From: Aureococcus anophagefferens
Taxonomy: Eukaryota; Sar; Pelagophyceae; Pelagomonadales; Pelagomonadaceae
NCBI RefSeq assembly: GCF_000186865.1
Contig: NW_008705587.1
Span: 271,304 to 335,303, forward strand
Length of the DNA stretch: 64,000 nt
Direction: 5' to 3'
This document shows positions 8,863-17,495 of this stretch, in pieces. The notes beneath the pieces were generated by a model. It did not search any database and was not told the DNA's origin. It saw only the letters and a list, made by a program, of their open reading frames with translations. The stretch's first letter is position 1, and the number at the start of each line of letters is the position of its first letter. A program made the position numbers and the translations under genes.

Positions 8863-9832
8863 GAGAGCGCGCCGCGGTCGGGCGCCGCGGCGCCGTCGCT
8901 CGAGCCGCGCGAGTCCTCGTCCATGTCGTCGTCCTCGTCGTCGTCGAGGCCACCGCTCGGCGGCGGCGGGCGCGCCGCGGCGGCGGACACGCCCTTGGCC
9001 GACGCGTCGGCCGCGCGCAGGTCGCAGAAGCGGAGCGCGGCGTCGTCCGCGCCGACCTGGGCAGGAAAAGGGTGCGAAATTCCCAACTTCAAAGGCTCCC
9101 ATCTCGGTCGTTTTCCGCTCGTTTCGGCTGATTTTTGGACGAGCGATCATCTCTCAGAGCGCTCTCGAAGCGTTGGTGCTGTTTCCGAAACGCGTGCGCG
9201 CGGAACACTCACGTTGAAGCGACGTTGAATCACCCTTTTCCTGCCCTGGCGCCGACGGCGAAGATTTCGCGGCGCCGGGGCCTGAAGTCGACGGCCGTCG
9301 CGCCGACGCCGCCGAGGTCGAGGACGACGGCGTGGCTCCGCGACCGCAGGTCGAAGAGGCGCACGCGCGCGTCGCTAAAGGCCACGACGAACGTCTGCGG
9401 GTCGTCGGGCACGAAGCTCAGCTTGCTCGCGATGCAGCCGTAGTCGCGCGACGCGTAGAGCGTCCGCGCCGGCTGGTCCCCGTCCCAGGCCTCGATGAGG
9501 CCCACGCGGCCGTCGGCCGCCGCCGTCGCGATGGCCGAGGAGCCGGGCACGAACGCGGCGTCGAAGATGTTGTGCGCGTGCGTCGTCTTCTTTTTCCCGA
9601 CGAGCGCGCCCCGGCGGTCCCAGACGCAGACGCAGCGGTCGTCGGAGCCGGAGCAGAGCAGGAGGCCGTCGCCGCGCCAGCGCACGCTGTTCACGCAGCC
9701 GTCGTGGGACGCCATGACCCGCGTGAGCTGCAGCTTCTTGGCCCAGGCCGGGTTCCGCTCGAGGTCGAGCTGGGCCTGGGCGCGCTGCTGCGCCGTGACC
9801 ATGTAGGGCCGATTCAGCACGTACTGGAGCAT
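7550..9832 (-). CDS. DCAF8/WDTC1-like WD40 protein (CUL4-DDB1 substrate receptor)
   Basis: Exon 1 runs 9832-9257 and exon 2 starts at 9056; they are separated by a 200-bp introner. The spliced product reads IFA/VGADDAALRFCDLR across the junction, an intact WD repeat. Family hallmarks are the N-terminal HDGCVNSVRWRGDGLLL, GSDDRCVCVWD, then a long acidic insert with 16 or more Asp, then ISGVAWSEDGSHILANY, CAKEVRFLF and HPFLPIVATSGIDSEVKIW. These match the DCAF8/WDTC1 group, which docks substrates onto the CUL4-DDB1 ubiquitin ligase. The tail is Ala/Pro/Ser-rich. Its frame stops at 7728, but an adjacent frame carries on as good coding sequence (ALVARLEAADAAARAVVAEP...) to a TAG at 7550. I place the true end there, with a small intron or a 1-bp error near 7690-7730. 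Confidence 0.8.
8811..8862 (-). repeat. GAC trinucleotide repeat coding poly-Asp
   Basis: About 17 uninterrupted TCG units on the plus strand (CGA/GAC on the coding strand) give a run of Asp in the acidic loop of the DCAF8-like protein. Tracts of this kind are length-polymorphic by replication slippage. Confidence 0.9.
9057..9256 (-). mobile_element. Introner family A (200 bp), copy 1, in the DCAF8-like gene
   Basis: The intron is GT-AG on the minus strand. It starts with GTCGGCGC, one copy of an 8-bp target duplication; the other copy opens exon 2 at 9056. Inside is an element with terminal inverted repeats CTGGGCAGGAAAAG and CTTTTCCTGCCCTGG. Removing the element and one duplication restores the reading frame. 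Copies 2 and 3 of the same length are at 37906-38105 and 52311-52510. The element carries the 18-mer CGGCTGATTTTTGGACGA, also present in family B and in the 111-bp intron at 33856. There is no room for a coding sequence, so it would be a non-autonomous DNA transposon of the introner type described in Aureococcus and Micromonas. Confidence 0.92.
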
Positions 9833-10051
9833 GGTCTGCGCTGCGCGCGGGGCCCGCCCCGCGCTGCCGGCGTGCACCGTGTGGAGTGGTTGCTGCCGAA
9901 GCGCCCGCAGAGCGCCCGCAGAGCGCAAAGAAGTTTTTGCGGCCAGTGGCAAGAGTGTTCAACATGGACAAGATTTCGACGTCAACTGCGACCGCTTGAA
10001 GTCGCCACTTACGAAGCCTGCTCGAGTCTGCTTACACCTGACCCTCCCCCC

Positions 10052-11851
10052 CTAGAACTCGGGCGTGTAGAGGAAGCGGAGGATCCAGGGCATGGAGAGC
10101 TGGGTCGCCTTGAGGAAGAAGGGCCCGACGAGCGGGATCGTCATCATGAGGTCGAAGTCGACGAGGAGGTCGGAGCCGAGCTGCGCGAAGCCCTGGACGA
10201 TGGACGTGCGGACGACGCGCTTCCGGCTGTAGGACCCGAGGGCCGCCGACGTGTCCTTCGTGTGCGTCACGGTCGCGAGCTCCTCCGCGAGGCGGTAGCC
10301 GTCCTCCGTCGACTGGCAGCCGCCCTGCCCCAGGTTGGGCATCATGGGGTGCGCGGCGTCGCCGCAGATGGCGACGCGGCCGTCGGCCCAGGGGCTCCAC
10401 CACCGCTTCAGGTCCAGGTTGTCGAGGAGCGGCGCGCCGTCGTAGAGGTCGCGGCGCTTGATATCGCACTCCGGCGTCGCCTCGACGAGCTCGAGCGCGA
10501 AGCCGTCCCAGACCTTGCCGTCGGCGTCGGCCGCGTAGACGTTGCCGTCGGCGAACTCGCGGCGGAGCCGGTCGAGCTTGGGCGTCGGGTTCTCGGCCGT
10601 CGGCTCGGGGTCGACGCCGCCCGGCGGCTCGCGGATCAGCGCGAACCACTGCTGGCGCTCGCCGCCGCCGTCCGTGGACACGAAGTACTTCTTGTCGCCG
10701 AGGAGGATCTGGTAGGACACCTCCTCGATGTTCGACGCGCGGATGTCCGCCAGAGCCGCGTAGCACGTGAAGCCCGAGAAGCGGCGCTGCGCCTGGTCCG
10801 CGACGCGCACCGTCTCCCGCGCCATGGCCCGCGCCTCCGCGTCGTCGAGCGCGCCGCCCGCGGCGCCCGACGCCGCGTCCGCCGTCGCGCCCGCGCCGAG
10901 GCCGTGCATGATCTTCCGCACGGACGACCAGACGCCGTCCGCGCCGACGAGCACGTCGCCGTAGGCGACCGTGCCGTCCTCGAGCACGGCCTTGACGCAG
11001 CCGCCCTCGTCGCCGTAGTCGACGACGCGGCTCGCGATGCGCACGGTCTCCTCCGGGAAGCCGTGCTTGACGAAGATCTGCTGGATGACGGGCCGGTCGA
11101 CGACGACCGTCGCCGGCAGGCCCGCCTCCAGCGCCGGGCCGAGCGTGTCGAAGCGCACGAGCCAGTCGCCCTTGTCGTAGAGCCCCGCGAGCTTGTTGCC
11201 GCGCTTGTAGCCGATCTTGAGGCCGGAAACGCGGTCCGCCGTCACCGTGCCCGCCGCGACCAGCTCGTCGTAGACGTCCTTGTTGATGCGCTCGATGGCG
11301 CGGAGCGCGTTGCTCTGGATCTGGATGAGGCCGCCGTAGGGCGCGTAACTGGACGCCTGCTCGAAGAGCGCGACCTTCATGCCCTTGGCGTGGCACGCGG
11401 CCGCGGTCACGAGGCCCGCGAGGCCGCCGCCGGCGACGAGCACGCGGAGCGGCTCGTCCTCGGTCAACTCGCGCTCGCTGCCGGCGCCGCCGGGCGGCGG
11501 CGACCGCCACCAGGCGTCGCTGTCCGCCGCGCCCGTGAGCATGCCGCGGAGCTCCGCCGCGTCCTTGGCGGCCGTCGCCGCGCGCGCGCGGACCGCGGCG
11601 ACGCGCTCGGGCGACTCGGCGTGGCGCACGGGCGCGTCGGGCAGCGCGAAGATGCGTTTGGCGGATTCGGGCGTGTTCACCTTGTTCTCCGCCGGCGCGT
11701 CGCCCTCGGCGAGCCAGGGGATGTCGAGCTTCGCGTCCTTGAGGAGATCGGCGACGGCGCGCGACGGCGCGACGCGCGTCGTGTGGGTTTTCGGTGCGAC
11801 GAGCGCGTGTGTGGTTGCGAGGAGCGCGACGGCCGCGAGGACGCGCGCCAT
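10052..11851 (-). CDS. ZEP: Zeaxanthin epoxidase, plastid
   Basis: 599 residues from the ATG at 11851. The N-terminus is a signal peptide ending in THALVAP, the heterokont ASAFAP-type cleavage site that directs proteins into complex plastids. The FAD/NAD(P)-binding Rossmann motif [21 protein letters not shown] is at about residue 135. The second FAD motif, [20 protein letters not shown], is at about residue 495 and is close to the plant enzyme's GD(S/A)[13 protein letters not shown] signature. [11 protein letters not shown] is the DG motif. This flavin monooxygenase converts zeaxanthin through antheraxanthin to violaxanthin and so closes the photoprotective xanthophyll cycle. No C-terminal FHA domain is present, unlike the plant enzyme. 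The start codon is separated by about 210 bp from the divergent HMG/SPRY gene. Confidence 0.92.
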   Translation of the reverse strand: MARVLAAVALLATTHALVAPKTHTTRVAPSRAVADLLKDAKLDIPWLAEGDAPAENKVNTPESAKRIFALPDAPVRHAESPERVAAVRARAATAAKDAAELRGMLTGAADSDAWWRSPPPGGAGSERELTEDEPLRVLVAGGGLAGLVTAAACHAKGMKVALFEQASSYAPYGGLIQIQSNALRAIERINKDVYDELVAAGTVTADRVSGLKIGYKRGNKLAGLYDKGDWLVRFDTLGPALEAGLPATVVVDRPVIQQIFVKHGFPEETVRIASRVVDYGDEGGCVKAVLEDGTVAYGDVLVGADGVWSSVRKIMHGLGAGATADAASGAAGGALDDAEARAMARETVRVADQAQRRFSGFTCYAALADIRASNIEEVSYQILLGDKKYFVSTDGGGERQQWFALIREPPGGVDPEPTAENPTPKLDRLRREFADGNVYAADADGKVWDGFALELVEATPECDIKRRDLYDGAPLLDNLDLKRWWSPWADGRVAICGDAAHPMMPNLGQGGCQSTEDGYRLAEELATVTHTKDTSAALGSYSRKRVVRTSIVQGFAQLGSDLLVDFDLMMTIPLVGPFFLKATQLSMPWILRFLYTPEF

Positions 11852-12058
11852 TGCGCTGTGGAAGGCGCCGGCGGCCGGGAGGATCTCGGTCTGCTACAGC
11901 AAGCTCGCGAAGCTGGCGCGAGGTCGACGGTGCACGGGAAGCTGCCCCCGGCGCGGCAGCATGATGGCTGGAGATTAGCTGGCTGTACGACGGCCTGGGA
12001 GGCGCCAAAGGTGGAGACGAAGCCTGAGGATCGGGATAGAGCTGAGATCCTGCGGCTC

Positions 12059-14038
12059 ATGCGCATGGGCCGCGAGATGGCGCTCCCCGGCGACCTATAC
12101 GCGGAAACAGAAGACGACGGCGCGGCGGTTTTGAGCGACGCTCTCGTGAAGCGTGGAGTGAGGGCGATCATGCGCAGGATGGCCTCGATGGGTGAGGTGA
12201 CGCTGTTCCATGCGAGTGAGTTCGAAGACATCTTGCTGAGATCAATGGCAAAAGAATTCAAACAGCCGGACGGAGGCGCGCGGATTAAGAAAGAATTCAG
12301 GGACGCGTTCTACGGCACGATGAAAAAGATCCGGGATGGACTCGAGCCGCTGGTAATTCCGCAAGACGTTTTGGAGCAGGCCGTGGCAGGGGTCCTGGAG
12401 CGCGACGAGTTCCCGCCGAGCGCTTTCACACTCCGAGCGGAGCGAGACGGCAGTCATAAGGGGGAGGCATTGATCCAGGCCGTGGCTCGCCAGCTCGAGC
12501 ACACGGACGGAGCCGAGCTGCTAAAGGAGGAATTCGAGGACGAGATCGTGCGCATGAGGCAGGAACGAAACCTGGCCGAGGCGCATAAGGAATTCAGCGC
12601 TCTCAAGCGGCCGCGGAAGGCGAGCATCTTTATGGCCATGGCGGAACGCCCGCATCTGGAGAAGCGGGGCATGTCTCCCGGCGAGATCGGCGCGCCGCGG
12701 CGTCCTGGAGCTGGTGTTTGCGCGCGATGATGCCTTCCCGCAGGCCTCTTTCTCGGAAAGTTATGGAACCAATTAACGCCAGAGCAGAGAGGAGTCTACG
12801 AGGAGATGGAGGCCAACGACAGACAACGCTACGCTCTTGAGATCGGTTTTTTCAACGAGTCTACGCCGCGTCTCGGACTCTCATCGTCTTTGTCGTGGAT
12901 CTTCCCTTGCACCGGTCGGCTCCGTTGCGAGGACAGCCAGTGGCGCATGGATCAGCTGACCGACGACTGTCCAAAAGAAGACGAAATCGTGGCGACGATC
13001 GGGCTCCTGGGAGTTGCGCTGACGAGCGGCAAATGGTACTACGAAGTAGAAATCACGGAGGCGTGCAACGCTTTGCAGCCCGGCTGGGCGCGGCGCGGCT
13101 GGGAACAGCTGCAGCCGTGCCAGCCCGGGCAGTACGGCTGCGGCGAGGACCGCTTCTCCTATGCGGCGTGCGACGGACGCTTTTACCTGCACGATTCCGA
13201 GGAATGTTACGAAGAATCAAAGCCACTACTTTGGTCGGTCGGCGACACCGTCGGCTTTATGCTCGACCTCGACGGCCGCGAGATCCGCTTCTCCGTCAAC
13301 GGCAAATGCGACGAGTTCGTCTTCCGCTCCATCTCCGTCGACAGCGAATACTTTCCCGCGATGTCGATGCGGGCCGGTCTCGTCGACATCAACCTTGGAG
13401 GCTCGCGCGCTCTGAAATTTCTTCCCAACGGCTACACGCCCGTCGCCGAGGAGCAAATGAAGCAGATGCGTGCGGAGATAGGAGCCTTGAATACACAACT
13501 ACATCGCGGCGCGGAGCAGCTCGGCGCGGCCGAGCGGCAGAGGGTGTTGGAGGCGAACGGTGAGCTGAGTCACCGCGTAGATGAGACGCTGCTCGAGAAG
13601 AAGGCGAAGTACGAAGCGGCGACGGCGGCATCAGAGGCGTCGATGAAGATCATCGAGGACCGCCTCGACGACCTAGACAGAAGTTCTGATGATCCGGACC
13701 CCAGCGGCGCGCGGCATGTCCTCCGACTCCTCGACAAGCTCGACGAGGCGGCGCGCGGTGCCGGCGAGGCCGCCGCGCCGAGCCATGAGGGCGCCTCCGG
13801 ATCGACTGGATGGCGACACGCCAGCGTCGAAGACTATGGGAGGGCTATGCGCAGCGCGCTCGAGGAGCTCGCGGAGAGCGACCGCGATGAGCGCTTGCGC
13901 TGTCGGGAGGAGGCCGGGAAACTCATCGACGAGCTGACGCGCCTTCGCAAGGAGCGCGACAATCTCACCTTCTTCTTCCAACTCGAGAATGAGCTGGCCG
14001 CTGATAGGCTCAAGCTTAGACTTGACCTCGACAAGTAA
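12059..14038 (+). CDS. HMG-box + SPRY (B30.2) + coiled-coil protein
   Basis: Two frames join into one gene: exon 1 12059-12713, exon 2 12744-14038, 649 residues. Across the junction an HMG box is completed. KRPRKASIFMAMAERPHLEK and MSPGEIG come from exon 1; LFLGKLWNQLTPEQRGVYEE and MEANDRQRYALE come from exon 2. Upstream lies an unrecognised helical region (residues 1-190). Downstream is a SPRY domain with GKWYYEVEI, the GCGEDRFSYAACDG box and VGDTVGFMLDLDGREIRFSVNG, then a long acidic coiled coil. HMG boxes bend DNA; SPRY domains bind peptides. The apparent intron has GT-AG ends but is only 30 bp, too short for normal splicing, so either an unusual tiny intron or an assembly error is involved. 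The frame upstream of 12059 is also open, so the start is provisional. Confidence 0.72.
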
Positions 14039-14075
14039 CTTAGTTCAACGTGCCGATTGAGAGCCACTCAGCAGC

Positions 14076-14618
14076 ATGTTGCGCCGTCTTGTGTTTGCAC
14101 TGGCGCTGCTCGCCGGCGCCGCCGAGGCCTTCGTCGCGCCGCGCGCGTCCAGCAGCGCGCGCGCGCTTCACGCCGAGGATCCCACGAAGGTGTGGTACGC
14201 GGAGATCGCGAACACGGTTCAAAACCTCCTGACCAACAGCCCGCTCAACGAGGGCAAGAAGGCCGTCGTCAAGATGCTCGCGGGCCCCTACGACGAGGTC
14301 GCGGTGCGCGCGAAGCTCGACGGCCTCATCGCCGGCGAGCCCGTGCTCATGCTGTCCTTCGTGCGATGACCCTTCTGCGTCAAGGCGAAGCAGCTCCTCG
14401 ACGCGAAGGGCGCGAAATATACGGTCGTCGAGCTTGATGAGGTGTCGGACGGCCCGGCGCTGCGCGCCGAGCTCGGCGGCCTCGTCGGCCGCACGTCCGT
14501 GCCGGCGATCTGGATCCAGTCCGACTTCGTCGGCGGCTGCAACGACGGCCCGGGCATCATCACGCTCGACAAGCAGGGCGAGCTCGACGCGCGGCTCAAG
14601 GCCGCGGGCGCGCTCTAG
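14076..14618 (+). CDS. Plastid glutaredoxin, selenoprotein with Sec-P-F-C active site
   Basis: 180 residues if the in-frame TGA at 14367-14369 (codon 98) is read as selenocysteine. Conventional translation would end after VLMLSFVR. The next codons read PFCVKAKQLLDAKGAKY and continue through TSVPAIWIQSDFVGGCNDG to a TAG at 14616-14618. That is a complete glutaredoxin fold with the cis-Pro loop and the GG motif, so the TGA replaces the first Cys of the CPFC redox motif. A form II SECIS element follows the stop (see 14660-14742). The N-terminus (MLRRLVFALALLAGAAEAFVAP) is a bipartite plastid presequence. Glutaredoxins reduce disulfides or glutathionylated proteins with glutathione; Sec at the attacking position would raise reactivity. 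A conventional gene caller would report a truncated 97-residue protein or miss the domain. Confidence 0.93.
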
Positions 14619-14659
14619 AGGGAGACCGCGCCGCCGCCGCCGACGAGAGCGAAGACGAC

Positions 14660-14742
14660 CACCGCGCCGCCGCCGCCAATGACGCGGCCCCGAAGAGCCC
14701 ATCGGCTCGGGGCCGCCGACGCGCGGCCGCCGGCGCGGTTCT
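14660..14742 (+). promoter_or_regulatory. SECIS element (form II) of the glutaredoxin mRNA
   Basis: The element lies in the 3'UTR, 42 bp after the TAG. The quartet ATGA is at 14679-14682 and its partner (CGAC, GA at 14718-14719) is on the other side. Between them GCGGCCCC pairs perfectly with GGGGCCGC. The unpaired AA follows in the GAA bulge, then an extra mini-stem GAGCC/GGCTC closes over CATC, which is the form II layout. Below the quartet ACCGCGCCG pairs with CGGCGCGGT to give helix I. The element directs SBP2/eEFSec to recode the TGA at 14367. Confidence 0.9.
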
Positions 14743-14767
14743 AAGACTCTTGCGCCTCAGTTTACGA

Positions 14768-14855
14768 ACGAGGTCGCGCGCGGCGGCTGGTCGGGCCCGC
14801 CCGCGGAGGTGCGCGGGCGGGCCGTCATGGCGCGGCGGCGCGCGGCCTCGTCGAG
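14768..14855 (-). promoter_or_regulatory. SECIS element of the peroxiredoxin mRNA
   Basis: On the minus strand, 41 bp after the TAG, the quartet ATGA is at 14828-14825 and CGAC at 14793-14790. They enclose a perfect 12-bp stem GGCCCGCCCGCG / CGCGGGCGGGCC with loop CACCTC. The usual loop AA is replaced by an A/C-rich loop; loops with CC are known in some eukaryotic SECIS elements. Below the quartet, CGAGGCCGCGCG pairs with CGCGCGACCTCG (one mismatch) as helix I. The element matches the in-frame TGA at 15190-15192 of the same gene. Confidence 0.87.
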
Positions 14856-14868
14856 CCTCCTTGTCGCG

Positions 14869-15430
14869 CTAGAGCGCCGCGAGGAGCGCCGCGGGCCCCT
14901 CGCGCGCGTCGAAGGGACTCTCGCGCCGAACGACGGTGCCCGCAGCATCGACCACGACGGCGGACCGCGCGGACGACGCGCAGGGGTCGGCGCCGTCCTT
15001 GGACGGCTTGCACGTGTCGAAGGCCCTGGTCACGCTCTTGTCGAGGTCGCAGAGGAGCGGGAACGAGAAGGCGAACTTCTCGTGGAAGGCCGCGTTCGCG
15101 TCCACGGTGTCGCAGCTCACGCCGTAGATGGCCACGCCCTTGGCCGCGTACGCGTCCGAGAGCTCGGTAAACGCGAGGCCCTCCGCGGTTCAGCCTGCGA
15201 GGGCGAGAGCGCGTGTGCGAAAGCGAACGCGCGCGTTGCGCCGACGCTGGGAGCGAACCGCCCGTGTCGGCGCGCGGGTAGAACCACAAGCAGTAGCTCG
15301 TGCCGGCGAGCGACTCGGAAGAGACCGCGGCGCCGGTGTGCGTCACGGCCTTGAAGGCCGGCACCGGGCCGCCGACCTTGACGGTGGACATGGCGCGCGC
15401 GCCGGCAAGGACTAAGCTCGCGCGGAGCAT
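14869..15430 (-). CDS. PrxQ/BCP-like peroxiredoxin, selenoprotein
   Basis: Exon 1 is 15430-15259 and exon 2 is 15194-14869, with a 64-bp GT-AG intron. The ATG is at 15430. Splicing gives WFYPRADTGG, then TGA (15190-15192, codon 59), then TAEGLAFTELSDAYAAKG. In PrxQ proteins the peroxidatic Cys sits in YPKDxTPGCTxE, so the TGA is exactly at the peroxidatic position and is read as Sec. Downstream, VAIYGVSCDTVDANAAFHEK and FSFPLLCDLDKSVTRAF are standard PrxQ blocks. The product (165 residues) would reduce peroxides with thioredoxin. The start MLRASLVLAGARAMSTVKVG looks like a short mitochondrial presequence or an unprocessed N-terminus. The usual Pro of TPGC is Gly here. Conventional annotation would break the gene at the TGA. 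Confidence 0.92.
15195..15258 (-). other. Ordinary 64-bp spliceosomal intron of the peroxiredoxin gene
   Basis: GT at 15258 and AG at 15195 on the minus strand. It ends one codon before the Sec TGA. There is no target duplication and no similarity to the introner families in this window, so it is taken as an ordinary intron. Confidence 0.85.
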
Positions 15431-15616
15431 CAAACGCGTGCACTGGAGGCAGCAGCAGAAGTCGAGCCGAGTCGTGGCCAGCGCTCTGATCGGTCGTCAC
15501 ACCTTCACTTTGCCTGAAATGCGTGTTAAAAGAGAGGCTTTTGCGTCGAGTTGCGACGGCGCAAGGTCCAGAAATTCCGACACGGCGGAAGGCACGCGCT
15601 CTGCTTTCCCGCGACG

Positions 15617-16606
15617 TTACTCCGACCCCCGCACGTCCCCCGGCTCCGCGCCCGCGGCGGCGCGGGACGCCGTGTCGAACATCTGCGCGAAGTGCGCGGA
15701 GAGGCGCGCGCCGTCCGTGACGAGGTCCTCGGCGCGCTTCACGGGCAGCTCCGCGAGGAGGTCGGCCGCGTCGACGGCGCGCGGCTCGTCCCAGAGCGCC
15801 GCCGGCACGTCGAGCGGCGCGTTGTGGCGGAGCGCGAGCGCGAGGCCGAGGAAGGGGCTCGCGGGCGCCGTCGCGCCGTCCTCGGCGACGAGCACGAAGG
15901 CGACGGACTCGTCGCGCTCCACGGGGAGCGCGAGCCTGCGCGCGGCGGCCGTGACCTCGCCGAAGGCCGCGAGGTCGAGCTTGCAGGCGTCGTCCGCGTG
16001 CGCGCGGAGCAGGTCCGCCGCCGCGCCCTCCGTGACCGCGACGCCGAGCTTCGACTCGAGCGCCGCCCGGAGCCGCGCGGCCGCGTCGCCGACGGCGGCC
16101 TCGAACGCGGCGCACCGCGGCGGCGGCGGCGCCGCGGCCGCGGACGCCGCGGGCACGACGCGCACCTTGGCGAGCCGCGGCGCGTCGCCGCCCTCGGCGT
16201 CCAGCGCGCGCGCGAGCGCGTCCGGCGGCAGCTGCGTCGCCGTCGCGACGTCGATGCCCTGGAGCAGCTGGAGGAGCGTCAGCGCCGTCGGCGACACGAC
16301 GGCGTCGACGTCGCCGCGGTGGATCTGCACGGCCAGGGCGCGCTGCGGGTCGTCGTCCTTGGGCGACGCGAGGATCGCCACGAAGCCCTTAGGGGATACG
16401 GACACGCCTCCCAGCGGGCTCAGCAGGGGCTTGCGCGCTTCGAACGACGACGACGCCTCGCCGAGGCCGTCCTCGAGGAAGTCGGGGTTCGACGACGAGC
16501 GCAGGAGTGTTTTATGCGTCGAACGCGGCGCGACGAGGCCGGCGGCGCACGTTGCGCCGAGCAGGATAGCCACGACGGCGCGGACGGCCATGCCCGCGGC
16601 GGCCAT
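15617..16606 (-). CDS. Plastid-targeted protein of unknown function
   Basis: 329 residues from the ATG at 16606. An inner Met at residue 6 would start MAVRAVVAILLGATCAAGLVAP, a signal peptide followed by a plastid cleavage site. The mature part has one conserved-looking block, SPKGFVAILASPKDDDPQRAL...IHRGDVDAVVSPTALTLLQL. Long Ala-rich helices and a C-terminus ending HFAQMFDTASRAAAG follow. I recognise no catalytic motif or membrane span. The targeting signal is seen directly; the function is unknown. Confidence 0.75.
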   Translation of the reverse strand: MAAAGMAVRAVVAILLGATCAAGLVAPRSTHKTLLRSSSNPDFLEDGLGEASSSFEARKPLLSPLGGVSVSPKGFVAILASPKDDDPQRALAVQIHRGDVDAVVSPTALTLLQLLQGIDVATATQLPPDALARALDAEGGDAPRLAKVRVVPAASAAAAPPPPRCAAFEAAVGDAAARLRAALESKLGVAVTEGAAADLLRAHADDACKLDLAAFGEVTAAARRLALPVERDESVAFVLVAEDGATAPASPFLGLALALRHNAPLDVPAALWDEPRAVDAADLLAELPVKRAEDLVTDGARLSAHFAQMFDTASRAAAGAEPGDVRGSE

Positions 16607-16609
16607 AAA

Positions 16610-16626
16610 AAAAAGATATATTTATG
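16610..16626 (-). promoter_or_regulatory. AT-rich TATA-like box before the plastid protein gene
   Basis: On the minus strand ATAAATATATC followed by a T-run precedes the first ATG at 16606 by a few bases. It is the most AT-rich stretch between 15.4 and 18.8 kb. It is too close to that ATG for a normal TATA box unless translation begins at the inner Met (16591). It is therefore a weak call. Confidence 0.25.
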
Positions 16627-16750
16627 AATTTCTGCCACGGCACGATCACTGCTCTGGCAGTGCTCGCTGCAGTCACTGCGAGCGCCAACTCAACGCGCGA
16701 CGCGCCGTGACACTTGCGCCGTCCTCGAGTTGCTTCCACCCGCTGCTGCG

Positions 16751-17349
16751 ATGGGTCGTCGTTGGCTCGACGGAGGGAACGGCTGCGTGAACTTGGACGG
16801 GCCGGAGTGGAAATACTGGCTGCCGCAGTGGCTGCGGCGGCTGCAGCGCGCCCGGACGCCGCCGCCGCCGAAGACGGCGCTCGCTGCCGGGTTCCTCCTG
16901 ACGCGCCGCTCCCGCGTCCGCGAATCGCGAAGCGACGGCGCGACGCGGCGCGCGCAGGATCGGCACCGTGCTCCTCGTCACGGGCCTCGTCGAGGGTTGG
17001 TACGATATCGGGCCCAAGGCGCGCGCCGGCGCGGCCGCTCTCGCACAGTGCGCCCACTTACGACGCGCCCCACAGGTGCCCGGCCACCAGTTCACGCTCT
17101 TCGCGGTCGGCATGACGAGTGCGTGGCGACCGCGCCCGCTCCGCGCGCGCGCGCGTCCGCACGTCGCCGACCGCCGCGCGCGCCGCGCAGCCTTCGTGCC
17201 GGGCAGCTACGCCGCCTTCAACCTGCGCGCCGGCGGCGCCCGCGCCGCGCGCGGCCGCGGAAAGAGACGCGGCGCCCGCGCGCAGGTGGGGCGCGTTCCG
17301 CCGATGGCCGGACTACCGCTACGACCAGGTCCCGAGCTGGGACGACTAG
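16751..17349 (+). CDS. TMEM230/TMEM134-like membrane protein, three or more exons
   Basis: Exon 1 is 16751-16890, exon 2 16958-17118, and exon 3 starts at 17191; both introns are GT-AG (67 and 72 bp). The spliced text reads PKTALAAGIGTVLLVTGL (first membrane span), HQFTLFAVGM/TTFVPGSYAAFNLRA (second span and PG turn) and ends WPDYRYDQVPSWDD. In TMEM230-type proteins the same order is found: span, span ending in FLPGFYxxRIAY, then GYSYDDIPxFDD. The frame changes once more between 17215 and 17290. I could not place that last splice, which may be a GC-AG intron or an error. TMEM230 proteins act in endosome and secretory vesicle traffic. Confidence 0.62.
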
Positions 17350-17495
17350 CGCGCCGCGTAAAGCATGCGCCAAGCGGAAGCGAGGGAAGCGAGGGGGGCG
17401 GTCGGCCTACGCCACCGCGGAGAGCGGCATGTTGAAGCATCGTTGATGCCAATGTTGAGGCCACTCAGGAGTCCTGGGACCAGCCTCTCCACGAC

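Noticed and set aside
9332..12730. A 1132-codon plus-strand ORF
   Set aside because: Most of it is antisense to the DCAF8-like gene and ZEP and has Arg/Val-rich shadow composition. Only the part after 12059 is coding, as exon 1 of the HMG/SPRY gene.
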